From Paracentrotus lividus (Eukaryota; Echinodermata; Echinoidea; Camarodonta; Echinidae), in the NCBI GenBank assembly GCA_940671915.1, contig CALNVZ010001883.1:24734-88733 (forward strand): a stretch of DNA of 64,000 bases. Direction: 5' to 3'. Numbering within the stretch: the first letter of the stretch is position 1; each line of letters starts with the position of its first letter. A model generated the notes under the pieces. That model had not been told where the DNA came from and searched no databases. It saw nothing but the letters and a program-made list of their open reading frames with translations. A program made the translations under genes and the position numbers. This document shows, one piece after another, positions 47,161 to 57,636 of the stretch.

Positions 47161-47340
47161 CTTAAAGTGTTCATCGGATGAGCAGGAAATGTCAGATCTA
47201 AGTGTGTCCTCGTGTTCCTCTGTGTATACTGCACTTCCCAGCTTGTTCTTGTGAAAGTGGTCCATGGCAAGATTGCGGAGTTCCTCGTCTTTTTGCTGAA
47301 ATTGACTCTGGCTGAGGAATCGTTTTCTATCCCCACAAAC
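47161..47340 (-). CDS. ATL: Atlastin-like internal exon, 60 codons (B)
   Basis: On the minus strand an acceptor (CTTTATCATATGTAAG) precedes GTTTGTGGGG and a consensus donor AAG/GTAAGT follows. The exon is exactly 180 bp, phase 0 at both ends. It begins VCGDRKRFLSQSQFQQKDEE, continues through LAMDHFHKNKLGS and ends DISCSSDEHFK. It aligns with the three-helix bundle of animal atlastins starting at ICGGDKPFL, including the later (M/L)G and LxSxI positions that precede the membrane segments. Codon composition and balanced residues are unlike the surrounding repeats. It lies 5' of exon A on the coding strand, the reverse of the protein order. Joining B to A would keep the frame, as would A to B. 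Confidence 0.8.
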
Positions 47341-48061
47341 CTTACATATGATAAAGATAAAGTGCAAAATGAAAATTAGAAAGTGACTATTTTCCTTTTT
47401 TTATGTATTAATGAATTTATGTATTTGTTTTATTTTTTTTTTTCTTAAAGATGCCCCGGAAATTTTACATTGCATTTATATCTGTCTACAATTACGAAAT
47501 ATGTCAATGTAAACAATATTTGTTACTGACAGAAGGACATAAAGACATATGAAATAGGCCTATGCGTTTTAGGCTTATGCTCATGATACGTAGACAATTT
47601 AATAAACAATGCACTTATATTAATAATAGTAATACAATGATAATATATTATAATATTGATAAAATAATAATAATAACTTGAAGATAGTTAGTGATGGAAA
47701 GATTCTTATGTCAATTTGCAGGCTATTCTATAGTTTGGGGCAAGCAGGTGCAAATGCGTGATCGCCTAGTGTGACATCTGGTTTGCGAAAGGGGATTTGT
47801 AGCAAAATTTTCATTTTTTTTTTTTATGGCGCCCCCCGGCAAATATAGGCCTATGACTTAAGTGCTTGTTGAAGGATTTCAGACAAGGGCCATTACTTGA
47901 AAAGTGAACCTTTTTGGGACAAAATAACGTTTTTGCTTCTTGATTTTAAGCTGCATATTCAAATTGAGAAATGTCTGAAGCTTCATGAACTGATGCTTCT
48001 TTCGTGACTTTTACAAATTTTCATGCTCATTTGCATAAATCAACATGTGGTCATATTCAAA
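47341..48061. other. No gene recognised
   Basis: AT-rich sequence. 47690-47790 resembles a dispersed repeat (AGGCTATTCTATAGTTTGGG) but no relative exists in the window. The upstream exon expected before exon B was not found. Confidence 0.3.
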
Positions 48062-48456
48062 CGTGAGTGACACGACATTTGGACTGATAGAAGGGCGCAT
48101 ATCTTTGCACTTGTAGGTTATGAATGGATCATGACTACCATATTATGTACAATGTAGGAGTGGCATATGTCATTACCAGTTGGATTTGAATTGTACAATT
48201 GGTCCTGGAAATTATGATTAAAAAACAGTGCGTGAGTGACACGACAGAAAAAGGACATTGGTTTCTGACCATCATTGGTTATGGTTGGATTTGTGCCCAA
48301 GTAGATCTCTAAGGGTACCATAAGTGTTGATATGTGTATATGCAAAGTGTGCCTCTCTGACATTTATTGTATTTATCAATCATTCCCTCTCTGTGGAAAA
48401 TAGTCCTCCTCTATGTGTCGTGAGGGACACGACATCCAAAATGTGAGTGACACGAC
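48062..48456 (+). repeat. GTGAGTGACACGAC keyword array
   Basis: Four direct copies of (C/T)GTGAGTGACACGAC at 48062, 48231, 48419 (one change) and 48442: spacings 169, 188 and 23 bp. Sequence between copies is not otherwise obviously repeated. Confidence 0.85.
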
Positions 48457-48590
48457 CAGTGCCTTAAATTCAACATTTCAAGTAAATAACTAAATCCAAA
48501 TTACCTGTATTCATATGCCATGGTAGAGTAATCCATGAAAATTACTTGAAGCAAAAAAAAAAAAAATCTTACAAAACTGATTGGTATTAA

Positions 48591-49206
48591 CTCCTTACGT
48601 GCCACCCCGCCCAAACCCCTCTGCCGCACTGGTAATCCGTACATGCCAGGGCCTATATCCCCCACTGCCAAGTTTTTCCCCCTTGTACTTGAAGATGACG
48701 GTCAATACTTTCTCATAACTTTCTTAAAAGAACGGTCGACAACAATGTTGTACTTAAAATATGTGGCATTCTTATTTGTCTCTAAAGTCACACCAAATTC
48801 TGTTTGTAAAAAATAGGAGGGCAATTATCTAAACTTGAATTGTTAAAGGGCATGAATTTGGTTTTTATTGTGTGCAATTGTTTATACACATAGGTCCTAT
48901 CAAAATGTTGACAAACACATGAAATTACTCAAAACAAGTTTAATTTAAACTGTGTAAAGAGAATATTGGCCAATTAAAAGCCGGATGTGCCCGCAGCAGA
49001 ATAAAGCGGATTAACCTGTGAGTGTGCAGTGCACAGAACAATAGAATCGGCATAGTCAATCAACGTTATTCCGAATGTGCGCAATCATGCACGAAGCAGG
49101 GGAGGGTAGGAGACAAAGCATGGATTAAGCAGTCAATGGTAGGCTAGCAAACATGAGTATGGCACTGAACAGTAGGCTACGTAGCATGCATCCGGCAGGT
49201 AAAGAG
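48591..49206. mobile_element. piggyBac-like MITE, 616 bp
   Basis: TTAA at 48587-48590 and 49207-49210 flank inverted ends CTCCTTACGTGCC and (complement of right end) CTCTTTACCTGCC. TTAA target choice with short C/T-starting ends is the piggyBac pattern. No transposase. The end word matches the isolated terminus at 4268. Confidence 0.75.
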
Positions 49207-49210
49207 TTAA

Positions 49211-49634
49211 GAATAAGAGGCATTTAAAGCACCATAGTCCAATACGTGCAAATTCCTGTTTGCTCAAGTATTTAGCGTAAGAAAACTGGATCACATAATG
49301 TTTGAATTTAAATAATTGTTTGTATTGTAAAGAAGCCTTTGTCTTGATTTCTGATCCTAATTTGCATTTTCAAAGGTACAGCGTCACATTAAAATTTCAG
49401 CTAAATGTCCCACTTAGTCTGAATATGACCATGTATGATAATTAGATGGAAATACGGTACATAAAATTTCATTTCTTAACCCTGACTGGAATGGATACGC
49501 TGACTTCCTTACCTTGATTACTGTCACTATATTATTATTTACCTCTATACGTTTTAATGTAACCAAAAAATATCGTTGTTAAAATGATTATATTAAGATA
49601 ATGAACCCTGTAAATTAATTGCCCTTAAATGTCT
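49211..49634. other. No gene recognised
   Basis: AT-rich sequence between the piggyBac-like MITE and the first CACACGTGACC copy. Confidence 0.3.
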
Positions 49635-50203
49635 CACACGTGACCAGAAAACACAAAAAGTGTATGCCCCGCCTTAACCATGGCTCTGGATATATTATTA
49701 TTTTTTTTCTCCACAGCTAGATTTAATGTACCTTGCATCTCACCTAATAGAAATCCATGAAAAGTTTTAAATTGAATATTAATTAGCAAACAAATTGGAA
49801 ACACACGTGACCCACTGGGTGGGGGTGATCATAAAGGTCTGATTATTTTCACTTTCATTGGCTGAAATTTTAGTTTATTTTAGCATTTCTATGCTCCAAA
49901 TTGGTTCTGCAATAATTTTTGCGAAAAAAAGGTCGGAAAAAAGAAATACATAAGAAATTCATAAAACAATGAAATACATAAGAAAGTTATTTCGATGCCA
50001 AAATGTTTCAAGTATAATTGTTAAGAAACGTAAAAAGATTATGTAAACACAAAATTAGAATTCTAGAAGCTATAGTTTTTCAATAAGAACAAAAAATATG
50101 ATTTAATGCAATGCATAAATTAGCATAATAAATTCATATAAAATAAATAAAAATTATTTTGGGAAATTAACAGCACAGTCTTGAAGTTTACATCGCACAC
50201 TAC

Positions 50204-50317
50204 CATCGTGCAAATTTTCGGCGTGGTCGCGAGATGAACAGCGGAGATCTTATAAGGGGCATCATAGTCCTCCTCCCTCCCCATCCCATCCGCAGTCTTG
50301 ACAGCTACCAAAACATC
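50204..50317 (-). other. Possible 38-codon exon, unrecognised
   Basis: On the minus strand an acceptor-like GTCAATAG precedes GATGTTTTGG, and ATG/GTAGTG follows as a weak donor. The stretch is 114 bp, phase 0, reading DVLVAVKTADGMGREEDYDA then PYKISAVHLATTPKICTM. It is GC-richer than its surroundings and on the same strand as the atlastin exons, but does not match atlastin. The polypyrimidine tract is poor. It may be a chance frame. Confidence 0.25.
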
Positions 50318-50370
50318 CTATTGACTGATTACGGTTTAGTTAATGCAAGTTTTACCACAGCGGATATATA

Positions 50371-52530
50371 CACAACAAAAAAGTAAGCCCCCCCCCCTAA
50401 TCAAAACGATGTAACTTTTGAACGAGCTTGTTTTGAGTGCAATAATTTAGAAGGAAGTTTTATCCATTTATTGAGTACCTTCTGTGAAAAAAATGACATC
50501 GATCCCTTGAGACATGCATGAGTGATCAACGTTTAAAGCAAAAATGGACATTTTCAAAAGTCACAAGGGTCATTTTGGAGGCTGTAAAAATAACAATTTT
50601 GTAAATTTTCTTTTTACCTTGTCTTTTAATTGCTTTGGTGGATTTATCATGGACAATTTGACCATCCAACACCAATCCGGATACTTTTCACTATTTTTCA
50701 TGGATGAGTGAGCACAATTTTAAGAATTATGTTCAGGCCTCCAAAAATGGTGAAATCCAATAATTCTATTCAAAGAATTGACATCAGATATTATCATCAA
50801 CATCATCAACACATTTTGTGAGAAAATGAGCACTTTTCGTCGTGTCATGGACGAGTGAGCACACTTTAAAGGTGACTTTTGTAAAGACAATTTTGCCTTT
50901 AACGTATGTTTATTCATGCATGACACAAAGGTTTTATCTCATTTTCGCACATATGTTAGTCGATGAGTTTATAAACATAAACGCCAAACAATATTACTCA
51001 ACACCTTTTTGTTAAAAAGTTCCAGCATGTTGATTTGGGGCTTGTTTTTTTTTCTTCGAGATTGTACACAATGTCAATGGAGAGGAAATCAAAATTTTAA
51101 CAAAATTGAAATTCGGCTTAATTTCATTGATGATTTTTGTTAATTCTACTAAGAGTATTTTCCCAAAACTTGGCACACAACTTCAGGGTGGTGTTAACTA
51201 ACAGGAACAAACGATAAATTGAGAATCTGATAAGGCACGGGGTGGGGCCAAAGCTCTGAAATTCTTTCTTATTTTCATATTTTTCTAATAACTTCTGCTC
51301 ACTGAAGCATAAAACACTGGAATTTTCGTGAAACTCGAATCAAATGAACCATCAAAGAAGGTCTGTGACAATTTTTGAAAGTAAGCGATTGAATTTTAGT
51401 CCGCAAACGAAAAAATGGCTTTTCACGTATCACGTGTTCATTGAAGCGTGAATTTTTAATAAGATGCCATAGCATCATTTGAAAAAAAATTATTTGATAC
51501 AATGATAAAATGATTTTATTACACAAAACGGAACAATACTTACCAAAGAAATTTGAAAATATCCTTTTTTGTTCATATACAGTGTTCATTCAACCATGAA
51601 TTGATGGATATTGTTTAAAATACTCTTCCAGATTGCATATTCCTTCATAATCAATAATTTTTTTAAAGTAAAAATGTGTAAAAAATGCTGTTTTTACAAA
51701 TTTTACCTCATGTTCATCCAACCATGAAATTTAATGCAAAAGTCATTTAGTGTGTTAGAAATTAAGTGCAAAAACCCTTCTGAACAAATCTTTTGTTAAA
51801 AAGCTTCAATTTTTTCCAATACTATTGAATTAAAGTTATGAAACTAGCCTTGTGACTTTCGAAAAAAGGCATTTTTGCCTTTTAACTGTGCTCATTGAAG
51901 CATGACTTAACGAATTTCAGTAAAATTCACTAAAATGGAAGCTGATAAAATTACCTACAAGCACATGTAATAAAATTCGTAAAAATCCTCTTGGATCAAA
52001 AGTTACATCATTTTGATTAAAGATGCACGTTCCTCATAGTGTAGAGGGAGTTCAAAATACGTACGCGGTAACGGACTTTGCAAGCTGCCCATTCATACCA
52101 ACGATGTGCGACTCTTACGCAGTGGTCCAAAAACCGAAAGCTAGAACGCCCGAACGATTGCCGAAGGCATGAGCCAATTTGTTATCGGCATTGATTCGAC
52201 TGCTCGCATGCTCGGATGCATATGAGAGAACGGCTTGTCCCCGCCTGTGCAAGCGAGAAGGTAGCGATATCCGAACACTGATACAGTGCTCTATACACAA
52301 ACACACACACACACACTTAATTGTACGCTAATCGGACTCACATGTACAGCGTAATCGCGATTGGCTGGCGTGTGTTTGCATAAAACTGTATGCAAATTAA
52401 GTCATGCTCTTCGCGAATACTTCGTGGAACAATGGCGGCTTGCACACAGATCGCATCTTCAGTCCTCGTTTTAGCTTAGCGATGCTCGTGCAGGATCGTC
52501 TTTAAGGGGGGACTTACTTATTTTGTTGTG
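50371..52530. mobile_element. TA-flanked foldback with keyword arrays and a GC-rich insert
   Basis: Ends CACAACAAAAAAGTAAGCCC and the complement CACAACAAAATAAGTAAGTC are bordered by TA (50369-50370, 52531-52532). The left arm carries TCATGGATGAGTGAGCAC-type words at 50512, 50698 and 50845. The right arm carries inverted versions near 51296, 51434, 51582, 51711 and 51888, spaced about 130-190 bp. Both inner arm edges share AAAACGATGTAACTTTTGA-like sequence (50402 and 52014). A 480-bp GC-richer block (52026-52505) lies between the right arm and the right end. Confidence 0.8.
52026..52505 (+). promoter_or_regulatory. GC-rich promoter-like block inside the foldback
   Basis: This block contrasts in composition with the arms. 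It contains TTTGCATAAAACTGTATGCAAA (52376-52397), two octamer-like halves facing each other, then ACAATGGCGGCTTG (52430-52443), which resembles a YY1/initiation-codon context. The ATG opens only a 15-codon frame. Promoter function is inference from word content only. Confidence 0.25.
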
Positions 52531-53021
52531 TATAGTAATTGCTCAAACTGTACAATTTGTGAATATGTTTAATATTTTCTGTACAGTTTGCTATATGTCA
52601 CACACGTGACCCACTAATATGTCACACACGTGACCCGACATCATGATATACAATAATAGATAATAAAGGAAATTTCAGAGATCACTCCTATCCAGTGGTG
52701 TTCTTTTGGTTTGCAGATCCATAATGCGTATCTCAGTCACAGCAATAAGAACATTTTTTTTTTCATTTTAAAACTCACAGGAATTTTAAAATAAAATTGA
52801 ACTTTCAAAATCATGCCGTTCTGTGAATTCACACACGTGACCAACTTCTTTTGACCTCTGACCTTGAACATGCATATTGTAAACATAAAAAATATTTCCA
52901 AATTATAACCAACAAAGTATGTAAGCATAGTATAAACATTAAATCGGTATATATTTAAATTTGGTAGAGTAATAGCCAATTAAAGTCAAAATCTTCCATT
53001 GTTTCAATCACACACGTGACC

Positions 53022-53397
53022 AAGCATGGTCCAGAAGCATTTATTTGAAACCCCTTTGAAAGTTAAATAATTTTGTAGGATTCAAATAAGCTTTTATAAA
53101 AACAAAGATAGTAAAGCCATTTTTTCTATTTTTTTTTTATTATTATTATTTTTTTTTTAATGGTAAGTTCATGTAAAAAGTATCTATAAATATGAGCCTT
53201 ATTGTTAACCAAAATATAACAAATGCGAGCGCGAAGAGGGAGCGAATTTTTTTCCCCTATACTTTACGACCAGAAAGCAAGAATTTTAAGCACTTACGGG
53301 TCTAAATTTTGTTTAGCCCATCATTAGAATATCGTATGTACGAGAGTTGTAATTTATGCATCAAACGATTTTAAAGCAAATCATGGTAAACGGGGTT
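53022..53397. other. No gene recognised
   Basis: AT-rich sequence with the dispersed word GCGAGCGCGAAG (53225-53236). Confidence 0.3.
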
Positions 53398-53399
53398 TA

Positions 53400-53440
<41 letters not shown>

Positions 53441-53441
53441 C

Positions 53442-53515
<74 letters not shown>

Positions 53516-53516
53516 C

Positions 53517-53585
<69 letters not shown>

Positions 53586-53606
53586 ATTATTATTATTATA
53601 ATAATA

Positions 53607-53648
<42 letters not shown>

Positions 53649-53672
53649 ATTATTATTATTATTATTATTTTC
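53398..53672. repeat. (ATT)n microsatellite, about 270 bp
   Basis: More than 80 trinucleotide units with a few CTT and TAA interruptions. Poly-Ile and poly-Asn frames through it are meaningless. It borders the outer edge of the giant inverted repeat. Confidence 0.97.
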
Positions 53673-54262
53673 CACAAACTTAGGCCTAAAACGATAACCA
53701 TAACTAAATAGGGGGATTTTTTTTCCTTTATGAATGAACTAGAACACAATGTAATAACTCCTTAGAGAAACTATGCGAGCGCGAATCACGTGTAAAAAAT
53801 GCTTTATTTATTATCCTCATTTATCCTCTTTTATTCTCCTCGATTTCATGCTATCACAATTATGTCAAATTTGTCCATCACTTTAACGTAAAATCTAACC
53901 AATGACAATAAATGTTCTGATCGTAAGAATACTTAAAATGTATAATATGGGTACAAGAAAAAAAAAAAAGAAAAACAAAAGAATGGGCGAAACGCAAAGC
54001 GCGAGCGTAAATTTTATGTATTTCAATGATCTGAAAACGGGACAATTTATGCATTCCTTAGGAATACAAGGTTATAACTTTTTTCCGAGAAAATGATGCG
54101 AGTACGTTGCATTCTTATATCTTTAGAAACCAAGGCATTGAAGTCTAAGATGAATTTGGCTCCCGTATTTTAAAGACCAATACGTTGCCACGTTATTTTC
54201 AGGTCCACTCTACACCCCTCCCTAAATTTAGGATAAATTTGGCCTCCTGCGTACGTTTAAGC

Positions 54263-54523
54263 TCAATTTGGTATATAAATGAGACATACTTTTAAACCAA
54301 ATGCATTTAAAAGGTAGACTTGTAAACTTTCTTTTGGTATCTCACACTCTGATACTAACTGAGTTGCGAACCTAGGCGAAGAGAATTTCGAGAGGGCCGT
54401 AAATATTGAGAGTCTATTCAACTCTGTTTCAGTAGGTAGGCCTATGGACGTGAGGCATTTTCTTGTATTATGTGTTTTCCGGAAAAATACAAGGGGTATC
54501 TTGGAATGCAGCGAACTTCTCAA
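54263..54523 (-). other. Unrecognised 86-codon frame, left arm
   Basis: Reads RKCLTSIGLPTETELNRLSI and FATQLVSECEIPKESLQVYL on the minus strand. The composition is protein-like but I do not recognise it, and the counterpart in the right arm (63160-63430) is broken. It could belong to a decayed element upstream of the gag relic. Confidence 0.25.
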
Positions 54524-54905
54524 ATGAAACGAAAAACAGGAATAATTTATTTCTGTTGTCCTGCATTGGCGAATAAAGCAATTTTTGTTTTGTTTCTACC
54601 AGAATCGGTTCGATACGCCTGGATTTTACTTTTGAAATAATTCACCCCAAAATTTCTAACATATTCAAAATTTCCTGCCGAATTTAATTTTGTCAAACGT
54701 TTGAAGCGCATATACTCTGTACAAATTGTTGAATATATGTATACACATAATTTTATCCTAGCAAGAGTCGATGGAAACGTTCAAATATAAGTTCAATCAG
54801 ATCAAAAATGCACTTTATTCATTTTCACTCGATAACAATTTTCAATTTCCCAAAATAATAACGATATTCGTAAAGCTGCGCTACAAACCAGGCAGTCATT
54901 AAAGG

Positions 54906-55600
54906 ATGAACAGAAAAAAGCTACGACAAGAGATCCTTGAATCTAAACAGCGTCAATTAGCTCTTGAACAGCAACAAATCGCTCTACAACAACAACAACA
55001 ACATATTGTACTTCAACAACTACAACAACAAATTGCCTTTCAACATCAGCATCACAAAATTGTCCTGCAACAAAAGCAAGAAGAGATGAAGCAGAGATTG
55101 ATGTGCAGCAAGAGTGCGAACTTGATACTGATGATGAATCAGAGATATCATTCAAAGAGACGTCAGAGGAAAAGAAGAGACATGGAATAAACAGGTTATC
55201 CGATTCTTAGGCGAGGATTCCGACATCGCCTCTCCGCCCTGATATAGCACCTCTTAACGACCCAAGAGCGCCAACAGGAAGGGACAGAACCGCAGCCTCA
55301 AGGGAAAGATGTCTTACTACGGAGAGTACTGTCCATGGTTTTACCTAATTATCTGAGTTGCCATTGATCAGAGTGTTGCTAGCAATCAGCTCGCACCGTC
55401 AAGCCAATTATCAAGGTTAGCCGTGTTCATATTGAGTGGTGACCCACTGAGCTAAAAGTATCTCGTTTGGAAGAATGCCTTTGACTGTTGGTAGACGCGA
55501 AGCTAATTAGTTGAACCACTTAAGCGCTTACGTCAGTGGCAGACCAAAGGAGATTGTTGAACACCTGATAGGCGGGAACGATGGCTACCACATGACGAAC
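54906..55600 (+). pseudogene. BEL/Pao-like gag relic with Gln-rich coiled coil
   Basis: 54906-55190 encodes a Gln-rich coiled-coil-like segment (LRQEILESKQRQLALEQQQI onward). Shifted frames then give an acidic stretch (CELDTDDESEISFKETSEE) and, near 55420-55590, LNHLSAYVSGRPKEIVEHLI followed by GGNDGY. The last resembles the DUF1759-type gag domain of BEL/Pao elements, in which a short helix precedes G-(R/E)-(A/P)...(I/V)...L. Several stops and shifts break it, and no protease, polymerase or LTR was found. The family call is an inference; a Gln-rich host protein is unlikely because the same fragment recurs, also broken, in the other arm. Confidence 0.45.
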
Positions 55601-56579
55601 CAGTCCGTTTGAGGACAATATACCCCTACTTGCAACTCTATTTTCCAAGTGTGACCAGGGACGTGAGGACACCCTGGTGTGACAAACACCTCAACAAAGA
55701 TATCTATCTAAAAAACATCTGTTCCTTGACCTCGGTCCAAACAGTGGTCACCCAAGGTCACAGCTGGGGGCCAATATTGTTTACATTAAACGACCAAGAT
55801 GTCTGTATCGATACATTTTTATTAGTTTTTTATTCTTTTACTTTCCTTATTCTGAGGTCGATTTTCTTCGTTCGAAATTAAAAACGAATTAACATTTGAT
55901 TTCTAAATATAATATGCCTTTGAAAACTTGAAAAAATATCAAATACAATCATTTCATTCCCATGGGCCGACAACAGGCAGAGCTACTCTTACGTAATATC
56001 ACAGCTGTTGTTTATCATTAACACTGGCTCAACGCTAAGGCTAGCCAGCAGAGTTGAAAAGTTAGATAATAGGGATTACCTGGCCATATGCAGGAAATGA
56101 ATATCTTGGAGTTTCAAACGAGTTTTTTTTTGATAAGGGGTATAGGACCTGAATTCGGCTCTGAAACTCATAGGCTTGCAAACGAGGAGTTGACGTAATG
56201 AAGAGATCAGAAGACGACTCGAAGACCACATAATTCCCCATCACGGAGCCAACGATGATCGTGGTATAATCTATTATTATGTTTGATATTTCTTTCTATC
56301 TTTCTCGATTGCTTCTACCTATGTTTCTTATTCTTTACTCTATCTCTTTCACTGAAGCTTTTTTTTTTTTTTTTTTTTTTTTACATTTTAGCTGCTTTAT
56401 GAATGCACACAAAGCATTTTAGTGCTGTGAAGATATTAGTGTTCACTCTAGCATATAAGAAAAGATTGTTATTTCTACCTACTTTAACCTTTCTCTCATT
56501 CTATTCTTTTTATTTATATCGATTACTCCTGTCAAATGAGATATAGAGTTCTTTGTTTATCATTGACAGATAGAATATT

Positions 56580-56862
56580 GCGTATCAGGACAATTACCCC
56601 ACGGACAATTACCCCCCCTCCCGGACATTACCCCCGGACCAATTACCCCCCACGCCCGAGGACAATTACCCCCCCCCCGGACATTACCCCCCGGACAATT
56701 ACCCCCCGAGGACAATTACCCCCCCGGCCGCGGACAATTTACCCCCGGGACAATTACCCCCCGGACAATTACCCCCGAGGACAATTACCCCCGGACAATT
56801 ACCCCCCGAGGACAATTACCACCCGAGAACAATTACCACGGACAATTACCCCCCCCCCCCTG
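56580..56862 (+). repeat. (GGACAATTACCCCC)n minisatellite, left arm
   Basis: About 17 variant copies of a 14-bp unit in which the C run and a CGAG or CACG interruption vary. A 14-bp unit rotates the reading frame, giving the proline/threonine-rich frame at 56536-56886, which is not a gene. Confidence 0.9.
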
Positions 56863-57292
56863 GCAATTGATGTTGGAATCAAGTAGCGCCATAGTAAGTC
56901 TCGCCTGGTCTCGCAAGTTTTCTAATTGTTTTTTTTCTTGATCTTATCTTAATGGCTTTCTCTTTCCCTTTCCCTTTCTCTTTTATATTGATCTTTCTCC
57001 TTTTCTCTCTCTCTCTCTCTCTCATTTTCTTATTTTTACTTTTTTTTTTCCCCCTTTTTTTCCCCCTTTCCATTAACAATAACAATAATACAGGTTTTCC
57101 CTGCCAATTTCATACATTTATCATCCGTTTTCATTTAATGTGTATTCAAATTCATGTGTTTCATGCGACAGACTGACTTTAGTCAAACAATTTCGTGTTC
57201 ATGCTCTCAGATTCGTTTTTAGGCACACAAAGTAATGGTTGCAAAGTTCAAATTCGAATATAGGCATTTAATTTCATTATTTGAAGAGTTTG

Positions 57293-57513
57293 ATTCCAAA
57301 AGGCGCTAAATCCACTTTTAGTGTTTTAGAGTAAATCAAGGTTTTTTAATTTACCATTTTATCTTATCCATTGTAAGTTTATTTTGATATATATGATAAA
57401 GCTATCGTATTCGAATAATTAAATCAAGTTTTTAAAAATCTAGCTATCAATTTCAATTTTTAAGAAATTTGTAGAATTTCAATTCCCATGGATTTAGCGC
57501 CTTTTTGAATAAA
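57293..57513. repeat. MITE with ATTCCAAAAGGCGCTAAATC ends, left arm
   Basis: ATTCCAAAAGGCGCTAAATCC at 57293 and its complement at 57490, 197 bp apart. The right-arm copy is 60175-60394. The same word recurs four times at 59007-59380. Confidence 0.65.
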
Positions 57514-57636
57514 ACCTCCGTCAGATGCCAATTTTTGTAGATTTAAAGCCTACATTACGTCAATCCCTCGTTTGCAAGCCTACCCCCAGTTCGAGAGCTG
57601 AGCTCAGGTGTCGGACCCCCTTATAAAAAAAATCCT

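Larger units (their letters stand above)
49635..53021 (+). repeat. CACACGTGACC keyword array, split by a foldback
   Basis: Six direct copies at 49635, 49802, 52601, 52625, 52832 and 53011. Spacings are 167 bp, then a long interval containing the foldback at 50371-52530, then 24, 207 and 179 bp. Each copy is usually preceded by TCA or CA, giving TCACACACGTGACC. Confidence 0.8.
53691..57636 (+). repeat. Giant inverted repeat, left arm (3.95 kb)
   Basis: Reverse complement of 60046-63994, from CGATAACCATAACTAAATAG outward to AAAAAATCCTCGTT inward. Differences are mainly one-base indels; the right arm shows irregularities such as interrupted CT runs that look like read error. The arm contains a gag-like relic, the TIR element at 55594-57636 and unclassified flank. 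Confidence 0.9.
55594..57636. mobile_element. Foldback element Y-X-Y', truncated left copy
   Basis: Y (55594-56198) starts CATGACGAACCAGTCCGTTT and ends TTGACGTAATG. Core X (56199-57545) follows, then only the innermost 90 bp of the inverted Y (57546-57636). The full-length equivalent in inverted order is 59516-62090. It abuts the gag relic on its left. Confidence 0.7.

Noticed and set aside
53381..53749. Poly-Ile and poly-Asn reading frames
   Set aside because: They are translations of an ATT trinucleotide microsatellite and have no other content.
54906..55190. Domesticated Gln-rich host gene
   Set aside because: Frameshifts follow immediately, the second copy is broken, and the downstream peptide looks like retroelement gag.
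56580..56862. CRISPR-like array
   Set aside because: Units are 14 bp, contiguous and variable, with no spacers, and the genome is an animal one.
56536..56886. Proline/threonine-rich 116-codon frame (and its 175-codon counterpart in the right arm)
   Set aside because: Produced by the 14-bp minisatellite cycling through frames; unit lengths vary so the frame is not maintained by selection.
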